The notes: generated by a model not told the origin, from the letters alone. A stretch of DNA of 16,604 nucleotides from Nitrosarchaeum sp. (GCA_013140415.1 JABFSW010000038.1:1-16604); one strand, 5' to 3'; counted from the first letter of the stretch, positions 1 through 7,033 are shown. Numbers and translations: made by a program.

Positions 1-853
1 CATAAATTCTTTTTTGGAATCTTCTAAGAAAAGGCCAATCAAGACTCCATGGCTTGTTAGTAGCACCAATAACATAAAGCATCAAATCTTTACCTTTACC
101 ATTAACACCATCCATTTCTGTCAAGAACTGATTTTTTGTTCTTACCTCTCCACCAACTTCACTATTTCTAGAACCTAAAAGAGAATCAACTTCATCTACA
201 AAAAGAATAACAGGTTTTCCTTCTTTTTCAGCATATTTTCTTGCCATAACAAATAATTTTGAAACATTTTTTTCAGCTTCGCCTAACCATTTACTCATCA
301 TGGATGCAGCATCTACATTAATGAAATATCCATCCATTTCATTTGCAGTTGCAGCAGCCAACATGGTTTTTCCAGTTCCGGGTGGACCATAAAGCAACAT
401 TCCTTTTGGCCAGCCCAAAGGAAACAGATCAGGTCTTTTGGTAGGATAAACTATTGATTCTCGTAATGCATTCTTTGCATCATCTAACCCAATTACTTCA
501 CTCCAACTAATATTGGGTTTTTCTTTCATTACAAGATCTTCAAAATCATTTTCATCAGTTTGTCTTTGCACAGAAGCTTGTTGTTCTTTAGGGGAAGCGT
601 TTGGATCCACTGCAGGCTCTACTCCACGGGATTCTTGAAGTGCTGTTATTCGATTATGATAAGAATTGCATCGGTCTTTGTAAATAGGATTAAGTTTGCT
701 TGTAGGATAAAGTTGCAATAGTTTTACAAGTGAATCAATTGCGCGCTGATAATGCGTAATGGCCATACCTCGTGCTCCTTGAGAATCAAACTTGATTGCT
801 TCTGAAGCATACTTGCTTGCATTGTTTTCTAATTCTTGCGGGGCCAGGCTCAT
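1..853 (-). CDS. cdvC: CdvC, Vps4-type AAA+ ATPase of the archaeal ESCRT division system (3' end cut off)
   Basis: This is the ATPase that disassembles and remodels ESCRT-III (CdvB) filaments at the division site. The window holds the first 284 codons; the C-terminal end lies beyond base 1. Residues 1-75 form a three-helix region matching an MIT domain, which in this family binds ESCRT-III tails. A polar linker (about 78-105) follows, then the AAA+ core: Walker A GPPGTGKT at 156-163, Walker B ILFVDEVD at 216-223, a sensor-1-like IGATN at 262-266 and the RRF arginine-finger region at 277-279. The ATG at 851-853 directly follows the TAG stop of the upstream gene (TAGATG), so translation is probably coupled in a three-gene operon. 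Having both the MIT domain and a Vps4-like core separates it from proteasomal or Cdc48-type AAA proteins. Identity is secure; only the C-terminus is unseen. Confidence 0.95.
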   Translation of the reverse strand, partial: MSLAPQELENNASKYASEAIKFDSQGARGMAITHYQRAIDSLVKLLQLYPTSKLNPIYKDRCNSYHNRITALQESRGVEPAVDPNASPKEQQASVQRQTDENDFEDLVMKEKPNISWSEVIGLDDAKNALRESIVYPTKRPDLFPLGWPKGMLLYGPPGTGKTMLAAATANEMDGYFINVDAASMMSKWLGEAEKNVSKLFVMARKYAEKEGKPVILFVDEVDSLLGSRNSEVGGEVRTKNQFLTEMDGVNGKGKDLMLYVIGATNKPWSLDWPFLRRFQKRIY

Positions 854-1360
854 CTATATCACTTGTACAGTATTCCCTTGAGGTTTTTGTTGGTATTCGG
901 AGGGGTTAACCGCTGTAGTAAAATTGGTTAAATTAATTGAACCAGTTTTAGGTTCATTCTCAGCAGATTCATTGAGATATGATTTTTTAAGATCAGAATT
1001 TTCGGAAATTTTAGAATGCATATTTTTGACCTTATTGATAGAATCCTCAGCAGACAAGATTAATTCAGAGATTTCATCATCAATGCATTCTATTGATTGA
1101 GCAGATTCGGTGATAATCGAAACAAAATGTTGTAAGATTAAATGTGTCTCTTTTTTATCCTCATATTTGAAGAGCATAAAATTAGCCAACCCCACAATTT
1201 TATTTATGTCCTGTAATTCCTCAAGAGTTAATTTATCAATTTTAACATCTGGGGCATTAGAGGCAGATAGTTTTTTTTCAATTTTTGCAGAGAGTGATTG
1301 GAGATGGTCTATGTCGGTTGCAAAACCACGTTTGGAGTTAATAAAATTCAAGTATTGCAT
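854..1360 (-). CDS. Unrecognised helical protein encoded between a CdvB-like gene and cdvC
   Basis: I do not recognise a family for this 168-residue protein. Residues 1-125 are predicted by eye to be almost wholly alpha-helical, with amphipathic stretches around 15-32, 45-65, 70-90 and 92-120. Residues about 126-168 are polar and Pro/Gln/Asn-containing, probably a disordered tail. There is no signal peptide or membrane segment. The ATG at 1358-1360 lies inside the 3' end of the upstream CdvB-like gene (13-bp overlap), and the TAG stop abuts the cdvC ATG. That placement makes a role with the Cdv machinery likely: for example a second divergent ESCRT-III-like subunit, or an adaptor whose tail meets the MIT domain of CdvC. 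This is inference from position and shape; I could not find a clear MIT-interacting motif such as a proline-rich MIM2. Confidence 0.8.
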   Translation of the reverse strand: MQYLNFINSKRGFATDIDHLQSLSAKIEKKLSASNAPDVKIDKLTLEELQDINKIVGLANFMLFKYEDKKETHLILQHFVSIITESAQSIECIDDEISELILSAEDSINKVKNMHSKISENSDLKKSYLNESAENEPKTGSINLTNFTTAVNPSEYQQKPQGNTVQVI

Positions 1361-1908
1361 GCTTTAGAAAAATCAAGATTAGGGTACTGCTTACTTATTT
1401 TAGAGTCTACCATCAATTTTACTTTATTTAGTACTGATGATGATTCAGCATTGGATTGGTTAAAATCAAATCTAGCCTCGGTAAGAATTGCAGAATCTAA
1501 GATAATGCTGCCTAAATGTACGGATAACTCAGAAAGATTTTGACTGCAGGCAGGAAGTAAGCTAAAAAGCTGAGCACTTACAGTCCTCATCATAGGGATT
1601 GTCAAAGGTAAAAGTTCAGGGATGCTGTTTATTCCAGAGATAGAATTCATTCTCTTTTGAATTTGAGAGAGAATTTCTAATGAAAAGACAATGGTTCTTT
1701 CAAAATCAAGTGCTTTGACATAAGTATGATCATCATCATCTAGTTCTAAGAAATTACGGTTTAATTTTTTTAGTTCAGTTTTTTTTGTTTTTAAAATATC
1801 CACAATACTGTTTAGTAAATTGTTTGAATATTCGAGTCTTGGAACAATAGTGACAGTTTGAGATACGTTTACACACTCTATTTGAGCCAAAGTTGAATCA
1901 CACATCAT
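1348..1908 (-). CDS. Divergent CdvB / ESCRT-III-like protein
   Basis: This is a 186-residue helical protein resembling archaeal CdvB (ESCRT-III, Snf7-like), the filament-forming component that constricts and cuts the membrane at division. Features matching thaumarchaeal CdvB are an N-terminal RLE followed by a long helix (24-57), a helix carrying regularly spaced hydrophobics (64-92), a short helix led by PELLPLTIPMMRTV (about 98-110), the segment LFSLLPACSQNLSEL (114-128), and the end segment with a long helix and YPNLDF (175-180). There is no recognisable MIM2 proline motif or winged-helix tail after residue 180, so it may be a short, non-canonical paralogue. The start could be either of two adjacent ATGs (1906-1908 or 1903-1905). 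A TATA-like box about 27 nt upstream suggests a leaderless transcript covering this gene, the next gene and cdvC. The family call rests on pattern memory, not a search. Confidence 0.7.
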   Translation of the reverse strand: MMCDSTLAQIECVNVSQTVTIVPRLEYSNNLLNSIVDILKTKKTELKKLNRNFLELDDDDHTYVKALDFERTIVFSLEILSQIQKRMNSISGINSIPELLPLTIPMMRTVSAQLFSLLPACSQNLSELSVHLGSIILDSAILTEARFDFNQSNAESSSVLNKVKLMVDSKISKQYPNLDFSKACNT

Positions 1909-1930
1909 ACCAATTTATCAATAGAGATTT

Positions 1931-1938
1931 GATATTTC
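1931..1938 (-). promoter_or_regulatory. TATA-like box of the cdv operon
   Basis: On the minus strand this reads GAAATATC, centred about 27 nt before the first ATG of the CdvB-like gene. That is the normal archaeal distance from box A to transcription start, so the mRNA would begin at or next to the start codon. No Shine-Dalgarno sequence is visible. Confidence 0.45.
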
Positions 1939-1960
1939 AGGACAGTGTCACAATTTTATC

Positions 1961-2045
1961 AGTAACTGCGGTAACACCACCCTAGGGTTACAATTTTAAA
2001 TTTTTTTGAGTATTTGTGTAAAGGAATTTAGCTCTCAGTGTTACC
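1961..2045. promoter_or_regulatory. Cluster of GTAAC/GTTAC repeats, candidate operator between the cdv operon and the TrmB gene
   Basis: Four copies of GTAAC or its reverse complement GTTAC lie at 1962-1966, 1971-1975, 1987-1991 and 2040-2044. GGTAACAC (1970-1977) and GTGTTACC (2038-2045) form a perfect 8-bp inverted repeat about 60 nt apart. A TTTTAAAT box A candidate for the plus-strand gene sits at about 1994-2001, between them. The arrangement suits a dimeric regulator, perhaps the adjacent TrmB protein acting on its own gene and possibly on the cdv operon. This is inference. Confidence 0.35.
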
Positions 2046-2067
2046 TAATCAGGTGTGAAGTAGAATC

Positions 2068-3228
2068 ATGGTAAACGAATATGCATTAACTGTTAGTCTT
2101 GAAGAATTTGGCTTGAGCAAATATGAGGCTCAGGCATATGTTGCCCTTATCTCAAAAGGAACAATATCTGCAGGTGAACTTGCATATTATTCAGATCTTC
2201 CAAGAACCAAAATATATCCCACATTATTAAAGCTGGAAAACAAGAAATTGGCAATAATTTCAAAAAGCAAGCCAATCATGTGCACGGCAATTGCACCTGA
2301 AGATGCATTTGATTCAATTATTCATGAGCAGATTAACAAAGTAAATGCAATGAATACCTTGGTTTCAAATCTAAAAAAAGCAAGTGAGGAAAGCAGAAAA
2401 TCAAGAGGTTCAGAAGAAAAAAGATATTTTCATGTTAGTGCAAACAATGTCTTAGAACATCTAAGAACAATGATTGAATGTTCAAAATCTTCAATTAATA
2501 TCATGGCAGATCAGTGGGGATTGGGACTATTAGAAGAATGTAAAGAGCAATTACTATCAGTACTTCGCAGGAATCTAGAAGTCAGATTATTGTTGCCATC
2601 AGCACAGATTTGTTCAGAATCATACAGAGCAATTCCAAATGAAGTAAAAATCAGAATCTCAGATACAATACAAAATTGTTTTGTTTTTGACGAAACAGAA
2701 GTATTAATGATAAACAATGAAAACGGCAAGGGAGCAATATTCTCATCAACAGATGTGTTAGGAGTAAATCAGAATAGAATATTTGCAGATATTTGGAAAA
2801 ATTCAATTAAAACAGAATCACTTGCAGACATGACAAAAAATGAAGCTCAAGAGGTTTACAAAATCATTCGTATCATTAATGAAAATGGATTATCGCATAT
2901 TCTAAATTCAACAATGATTTCAAAAAAACCTGAGTTGGAGATGCTCAAATTACTTGAAAAGAATGGAATCAATTTAAAAGGTAAATCACTTGATGAAATA
3001 ATTGAGATCATGGATGCGGTGCTACAAATCATGTGCTCTGGCCATGTGAATTTTGATGCCAACACTAAAAATATAACAATAGAATCAAAATTGAATAGTG
3101 GTCATTCATTACCATGGGCATCTATTTTGGATGGATGCCTACAAAAACAAGGGTACAAAACAAGAACAGTATATCAGAATAATTCAAGCAAAGGCGAAAA
3201 AGTCCTCATTAAAATAAGTAAAAACTAA
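2068..3228 (+). CDS. TrmB-family transcriptional regulator with C-terminal extension
   Basis: This DNA-binding regulator has 386 residues. Residues 8-75 are a TrmB-type winged helix-turn-helix (FGLSKYEAQAYVALISKG, then a recognition helix around PRTKIYPTLLKLENKKL). A short coiled coil follows at about 85-115. Residues 118-265 resemble the TrmB effector-binding (phospholipase-D-like) domain, with typical phrases such as SSINIMADQWGLGLL and FVFDETEVLMI. Residues about 285-386 are an extra helical/beta segment that I do not recognise. TrmB proteins in other archaea sense sugars, but many thaumarchaeal copies have unknown effectors, so no ligand is proposed. The start is the ATG at 2068. It is divergent from the cdv operon and 25 nt upstream of the RidA-like gene, with which it may be co-transcribed. 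Confidence 0.9.
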   Translation: MVNEYALTVSLEEFGLSKYEAQAYVALISKGTISAGELAYYSDLPRTKIYPTLLKLENKKLAIISKSKPIMCTAIAPEDAFDSIIHEQINKVNAMNTLVSNLKKASEESRKSRGSEEKRYFHVSANNVLEHLRTMIECSKSSINIMADQWGLGLLEECKEQLLSVLRRNLEVRLLLPSAQICSESYRAIPNEVKIRISDTIQNCFVFDETEVLMINNENGKGAIFSSTDVLGVNQNRIFADIWKNSIKTESLADMTKNEAQEVYKIIRIINENGLSHILNSTMISKKPELEMLKLLEKNGINLKGKSLDEIIEIMDAVLQIMCSGHVNFDANTKNITIESKLNSGHSLPWASILDGCLQKQGYKTRTVYQNNSSKGEKVLIKISKN

Positions 3229-3253
3229 AATCAGATAACAAGCATTCATAGTT

Positions 3254-3706
3254 GTGATTGAAGAAAAAATAAAATCAATTGGAATTAAACTGCCCAATCC
3301 TCCAAGTCCTGCTGGATCTTATATTCCAGTAGTAAAATCAGGCAATTTACTATATGTTTCAGGCCAAATCCCAATGGAAGATGGGAAAGTAGTATTTACA
3401 GGAAAAGTTTCAGATACAAATATTGAAACGGCACAAAAATCAGCAAGGATTTGTGCAATTAACATACTTGCTCAACTCAAAAAAGAATTAGGAGATTTAG
3501 AAAAGATTTCCAGAATTGTCAGATTGTCAGGATTTGTAAATTCTGGCCCTGAATTTACACAGCAACCAAAAGTAATCAATGCTGCCTCGGATTTATTTTA
3601 TGAAATATTTGGAGAGTGTGGAAAACACTCTAGAATTGCAGTCGGAGTATCAAGTTTGCCGTTAAATTCAATGACAGAAATTGACGCCATAGTAGAAACA
3701 AAATAA
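3254..3706 (+). CDS. RidA/YjgF/UK114-family protein (probable enamine/imine deaminase)
   Basis: This 150-residue protein belongs to the YjgF/RidA family, whose RidA members hydrolyse reactive enamine/imine intermediates to keto acids and ammonia; other members have different or unknown roles. The N-terminal phrase LPNPPSPAGSYIPVVKSGNL and the SGQIP motif (36-40) resemble the slightly longer RidA subgroup. The conserved Arg (R127 in SRIAVGVSSLP) and Glu (E142 in TEIDAI) of the active pocket are present. The start is GTG at 3254, with no stronger ATG nearby. It begins 25 nt after the TrmB stop and ends 24 nt before the convergent DHH gene. The family is clear; the substrate is inferred. Confidence 0.9.
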   Translation: MIEEKIKSIGIKLPNPPSPAGSYIPVVKSGNLLYVSGQIPMEDGKVVFTGKVSDTNIETAQKSARICAINILAQLKKELGDLEKISRIVRLSGFVNSGPEFTQQPKVINAASDLFYEIFGECGKHSRIAVGVSSLPLNSMTEIDAIVETK

Positions 3707-3730
3707 TGAAAATTCCAATTTTGAAATTAG

Positions 3731-4786
3731 TTAGTTTAATTTTTTATTAAATTCTTTAAGGAATGTTTGAATTTTTGGTTTTGGGATAACAGCTCCGCAT
3801 GCTTTATCATGTCCGCCACCGGAACCACCAAGATCAGTTGCAAGAATATTAACAATTTTACCCAAATGGATTTTGCAAGATTTTGATCCTCGAACAGATA
3901 CTGCATAGATACCATGATCAACTCTTTCTTTGTAGGCAACACCAACATCTTTTCCAGACAATCCTAAAACAAAATTAACTGCACCGCTTGCTCCAGAGTC
4001 TAGAATTTCCATATAACCAATATTCTTCATAGTCTTCAGTCCTTTTTTGACTTTGGCAATTATGAGTGCAAGTTTCTCAACTTGAATTTGTGCAAATTCA
4101 AATGTATTTGGAATCTCGTGTGGGAATTTTGAATCGGCTAATTCTTCTACCAAATACAGCAAGTAATCAGGATCTTTTTGGTGTCCAACTATATTGTAAG
4201 TAAGAACAGTTGCATTAATCAAAGAAAATTGTCTATCGTAGATTTGCAATAATTTAGAGCCAATTGGTCTATCCTCCATATAATCAGTAATAGCAGCACA
4301 TGCAGCAATGAATGGAGCTTGATCAGATAGTTTTGATTTGAAGGCATTATAGACCTGAACAGTGGTACATTCATTGATATCATGAATCATTTTTACTTTA
4401 ATTTTTTCTAATTCTTTAGTAATTTTGGGATCAATATCATGATGATCAATGTACGTTACTGCAACATGATTCTTTTTTAAAATTCTCAAGAGTTCAACAA
4501 ATTCATCTTGATTCTTTTTACTAAGACCCAAATCGCAAATATATAATGATTTTAATTTTTCATCTGCACAAACTTTTTGGATAGCCTCCATTTGTCCTGG
4601 ATAATCAACCAACACAGAATCACCACCAAACGCCTGTCTGATCAAAGCTGCAGAACTTATACCGTCAGCATCTTCTTTGTGTGAAATACAAACAATTTTA
4701 GTTCTTGGTTGTTGAGAGATCTTTGGTTTTGTTATAGTTTTTTTCTTAACAGTCTTTGTTGTTTTCTTTATTTTAGATGCGACCAT
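3731..4786 (-). CDS. DHH/DHHA1-family phosphoesterase (RecJ/NrnA-like)
   Basis: This is a 351-residue metal-dependent phosphoesterase. Motif I is HKEDADG (36-42), motif II carries D85 in CDLGLS, motif III is the DHH triad at 114-116, and motif IV carries D168 in AAITDYMED. The C-terminal DHHA1 domain has GGHDKACG at 324-331, which binds the nucleic acid or nucleotide substrate. Family members are single-strand exonucleases, oligoribonucleases or cyclic-dinucleotide hydrolases; which one applies here is open. Residues 1-30 are very rich in Lys/Thr, a probable flexible basic tail. The ATG at 4786 lies about 30 nt after a TTTAAAT box on the minus strand (4813-4820), consistent with a leaderless or nearly leaderless mRNA. 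Confidence 0.92.
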   Translation of the reverse strand: MVASKIKKTTKTVKKKTITKPKISQQPRTKIVCISHKEDADGISSAALIRQAFGGDSVLVDYPGQMEAIQKVCADEKLKSLYICDLGLSKKNQDEFVELLRILKKNHVAVTYIDHHDIDPKITKELEKIKVKMIHDINECTTVQVYNAFKSKLSDQAPFIAACAAITDYMEDRPIGSKLLQIYDRQFSLINATVLTYNIVGHQKDPDYLLYLVEELADSKFPHEIPNTFEFAQIQVEKLALIIAKVKKGLKTMKNIGYMEILDSGASGAVNFVLGLSGKDVGVAYKERVDHGIYAVSVRGSKSCKIHLGKIVNILATDLGGSGGGHDKACGAVIPKPKIQTFLKEFNKKLN

Positions 4787-4830
4787 TATTGTCGATTCAC
4801 TTGTATACCCTCATTTAAATCAAGAATGAA

Positions 4831-5028
4831 TTATTGTTTTGATTTCTGAGATTCTTGTTTTGGGCTTTGATTTGTCAAAGATGTAGAATTTACAAATGCA
4901 TCGTAAAATGATAATCCATTCATCTGGGTTTGAATATCAATTTCTTGAATTTTGCGTAACTCATCTCCAGACGCAGTTAAGACTAGATTATCAAGTTTCT
5001 CTAAAAGTTGTCGTTCAGCTGGAGTCAT
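4831..5028 (-). CDS. Small FYD-motif protein, 65 residues, unknown function
   Basis: I do not recognise a named family. Residues 3-33 look like helices with a leucine pattern, followed by the phrase IDIQTQMNGLSFYDAF (30-45), and then a polar Ser/Gln/Lys tail. The phrase closely matches LDVQAQKKGITFYDMV in the gene at 6315-6521, and the distance from the first Met to the motif is nearly the same, so the two look like paralogues. A CATAAATG box A candidate centred about 27 nt upstream (minus strand, near 5055) supports the ATG at 5028 as a leaderless start. The protein is probably cytosolic, with no signal or membrane segment. Confidence 0.72.
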   Translation of the reverse strand: MTPAERQLLEKLDNLVLTASGDELRKIQEIDIQTQMNGLSFYDAFVNSTSLTNQSPKQESQKSKQ

Positions 5029-5050
5029 TTGATTTTTAATTAAAAATAAT

Positions 5051-5060
5051 CATTTATGAG
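5051..5060 (-). promoter_or_regulatory. TATA-like box for the small FYD-motif gene
   Basis: The minus strand reads CTCATAAATG, centred about 27 nt before the ATG at 5028. This predicts transcription starting at the start codon. Confidence 0.4.
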
Positions 5061-5117
5061 CCAGAGTTGACATATTAGACTAATTACTAAACTTCATAGA
5101 CATGATTTCTTGCGAAA

Positions 5118-5126
5118 ATATAATAA
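5118..5126 (+). promoter_or_regulatory. TATA-like box of the citrate synthase gene
   Basis: ATATAATAA is centred near 5122. A transcription start 25-27 nt downstream would fall at about 5148, exactly on an in-frame GTG two codons after the ATG at 5142. This bears on which start codon is used. An AGAGG at 5137-5141 also sits 6 nt before that GTG. Confidence 0.45.
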
Positions 5127-5141
5127 AAGATTTCTCAGAGG

Positions 5142-6311
5142 ATGTGCGTGGAGACAAAAAATACAGGTTTACGTGGAATTCAGGTTGCAGATACAAGAAT
5201 CTCAAATATTGATGGAGAAAAAGGCAAGCTGATTTATCGCGGTTATGACATCTTAGAACTTACAAAAAAATCAAACTATGAAGAAACAGCATATTTGTTA
5301 TTACATGATGAATTACCAACCAAAGATGAACTATCAGAGTTCAAATCCAAACTAAATGAGGCAAGATGGATTCCAAAAAGAATGCAAATCAACATGGGAA
5401 ATTGGAGAAAAGATGCAGATCCAATGGATATGCTACAAGCATTTGTTGCTGCATTAGCAGGATATTATGATGAAGAATTTGCAACCAAAGAAGCAAGTTA
5501 TGATAAAGCAATCAACCTAATTGCCAAAGTACCTACAATAATTGCAAGTTGGCAAAGAGTCAGAGATGGATTAGAAATAGTTGATCCTGACCCAAGTTTA
5601 GATCATGCAGCAAATTTTCTCTACATGATGTTTGGAGAAAAACCAGATAAAGAAATTGAAAAGATTTTTGATACATGTTTGATTCTTCATGCGGAGCACA
5701 CCTTTAACGCATCTACATTTGTTGCAAGACAAGTTGCATCAACTAGAGCACATATGTATTCAGCAACAAGTGCAGCAATTGGTGCATTAAGTGGAGAACT
5801 ACATGGCGGAGCAAACACAGAGGTAATGAAGATGCTTTTAGACATAGGTACTATAGATAATGTTGTTCCATGGATTAAGGAAAAAATGAGCAAGAGTGAG
5901 AGAATCATGGGAATGGGTCATGCGGTGTATAAAACATATGATCCGAGAGCACAGGTTTTAAAAGAATTATCAAGAAAACTTGCTGCAAAAACAGGTGAAC
6001 CATGGTATGACATTACAGAAAAAGTAGAAACAACTACAATTTCAGAAATAAAAATACAAAAAGGAAAAGAAATCTATCCAAATGTAGATTTGTACAGTGC
6101 TTCAATTTACTATATGCTAAAAATTCCAATGGATCTTAATACACCAATTTTTGCAATATCAAGAGTTGCAGGATGGGCAGCACACATAATTGAAGAAAAA
6201 TTTGCAGAAGCAGCACCAAAGCCTGCATTGTACAGACCAGAAGCACTCTATGTTGGAAAATATTGTGGACCAGAAGGTTGTGAATACAAAGGTCTAGACT
6301 TGAGAAAATAA
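5142..6311 (+). CDS. gltA: Citrate synthase
   Basis: This enzyme condenses oxaloacetate with acetyl-CoA to give citrate and CoA in the TCA pathway. It is 389 residues long, the usual size of short archaeal/Gram-positive citrate synthases. Catalytic residues are visible: H221 in GELHGGAN, H260 in GMGHAVYKTYDPR, and D316 in NVDLYSASIYYML; R269 and R341 are likely substrate-binding arginines. A 2-methylcitrate synthase activity cannot be excluded from sequence alone. The ATG at 5142 is taken as start, but GTG at 5148 fits the TATA box distance better and would remove only two residues. The stop is 3 nt from the stop of the convergent small gene at 6315, so the transcripts must overlap. Confidence 0.96.
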   Translation: MCVETKNTGLRGIQVADTRISNIDGEKGKLIYRGYDILELTKKSNYEETAYLLLHDELPTKDELSEFKSKLNEARWIPKRMQINMGNWRKDADPMDMLQAFVAALAGYYDEEFATKEASYDKAINLIAKVPTIIASWQRVRDGLEIVDPDPSLDHAANFLYMMFGEKPDKEIEKIFDTCLILHAEHTFNASTFVARQVASTRAHMYSATSAAIGALSGELHGGANTEVMKMLLDIGTIDNVVPWIKEKMSKSERIMGMGHAVYKTYDPRAQVLKELSRKLAAKTGEPWYDITEKVETTTISEIKIQKGKEIYPNVDLYSASIYYMLKIPMDLNTPIFAISRVAGWAAHIIEEKFAEAAPKPALYRPEALYVGKYCGPEGCEYKGLDLRK

Positions 6312-6314
6312 TTT

Positions 6315-6521
6315 TTAATTTCTTGTGTTAAGCCACTCTTTAGCTTTAGAGTTTACGTCATGTTTGTACAATACTTCAAAAACCATATCATAAAATGTGA
6401 TGCCTTTTTTTTGTGCTTGAACATCTAGCCAACGAATTCCATCAGCCAATTCAGGATCATATTCTGAAAATTCTACGAGTTCATCGACCATTTTTGAAAA
6501 GAATGTTTGTGACTCTAGCAT
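6315..6521 (-). CDS. Small FYD-motif protein, 68 residues, paralogue of the gene at 4831
   Basis: I do not recognise a named family. The protein is helical and acidic at residues 1-30, followed by LDVQAQKKGITFYDMVFEVL and a charged end. The motif D-[IV]-Q-x-Q-x2-G-[LI]-[ST]-F-Y-D is shared with the 65-residue protein on the other side of citrate synthase. The ATG at 6519-6521 is chosen because it gives the same spacing to the motif as in the paralogue, and because a TATATA box (6565-6570) would start transcription near 6541. An upstream in-frame TTG at 6573-6575 would lengthen the protein to 86 residues but would overlap that box. It converges with citrate synthase with a 3-nt gap. Confidence 0.7.
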   Translation of the reverse strand: MLESQTFFSKMVDELVEFSEYDPELADGIRWLDVQAQKKGITFYDMVFEVLYKHDVNSKAKEWLNTRN

Positions 6522-6560
6522 ATGTTGCTCTTTGAATCTTTGATCATAAGGGCGGGATTC

Positions 6561-6570
6561 AAAATATATA
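6561..6570. promoter_or_regulatory. Symmetric TATA box shared by two divergent genes
   Basis: AAAATATATA contains the self-complementary TATATA. It lies about 31 nt before the plus-strand TTG at 6598 and about 46 nt before the minus-strand ATG at 6521. It could therefore serve both genes, giving leaders of about 5 and 20 nt. Confidence 0.4.
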
Positions 6571-6597
6571 GACAAAAAACCGCTTTTTGGTTGACAA

Positions 6598-6978
6598 TTG
6601 GAGCATGTTTTATTTTTTGATGGAAATACAAAGAGAATATCTTGGGTAATTCAAACAAACAATTCAGTCATAGAGCAAAAAAGAGAGCATGTCGATATTT
6701 ACTTGGATAAAGTAACAATTCAACAATCAAAATACATGGGATTACATGTTGGATTGTTTTGGGGTATTGGCACATTTATCATAAAAAATCAAGACATTGT
6801 AAAAGTAGCAATAGACGATAACTCAATATTTGAGCATTTATCAACAAATCAAAAAAGCCATGATGAATTTATTGAAAAAAGAACTTGTTTTATAAAACAG
6901 TTAATTGAACAAAGAAAATTAAAAGTTCATTATGAATTGATAACAGCAGACAAAAACTTGGCTGCTAAAAAAATATAA
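6598..6978 (+). CDS. RNase HI-fold protein with degenerate active site
   Basis: This 126-residue protein follows the RNase HI layout. There is a first strand with FFDGNT (D8), a helix segment IQQSKYMGLHVGLFWGI (41-57) in the place of the usual NNxAEYxAL motif, a strand with VKVAIDDNS (68-76), and an end segment ADKNLAAKKI in the place of NxxADxLA. The first and third acidic positions are kept (D8, D73 or D74), but the helix Glu appears to be Lys45 and the last Asp appears to be Ala123. If the alignment is right it may bind RNA/DNA without cutting it. The start is TTG at 6598: the in-frame codon two positions upstream is a stop and no ATG occurs before residue 47. The family call is moderate. 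Confidence 0.6.
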   Translation: MEHVLFFDGNTKRISWVIQTNNSVIEQKREHVDIYLDKVTIQQSKYMGLHVGLFWGIGTFIIKNQDIVKVAIDDNSIFEHLSTNQKSHDEFIEKRTCFIKQLIEQRKLKVHYELITADKNLAAKKI

Positions 6979-7033
6979 TGCAAAGGCGCTTAAGACCAAA
7001 AACGGGAGTTACTTGGTGACAGCTCCGATGCAT
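6978..7033 (+). ncRNA. Possible structured RNA or 3' hairpin
   Basis: A stem is formed by GTTAC (7008-7012) and GTGAC (7016-7020) around a 3-nt loop, extended by GGA with TCC (7005-7007, 7024-7026) after a small bulge. ATGCA (6978-6982) can pair with TGCAT (7029-7033). A TATA-like AATATAAT lies at 6972-6979, so a short transcript could start near 7000. It could equally be the 3' end of the preceding mRNA. No known RNA family is recognised. Confidence 0.25.

Noticed and set aside
6522..6575. N-terminal extension of the FYD-motif protein from TTG at 6575
   Set aside because: It would cover the TATATA box and break the matching start-to-motif spacing with the paralogue; the ATG at 6521 is more consistent.
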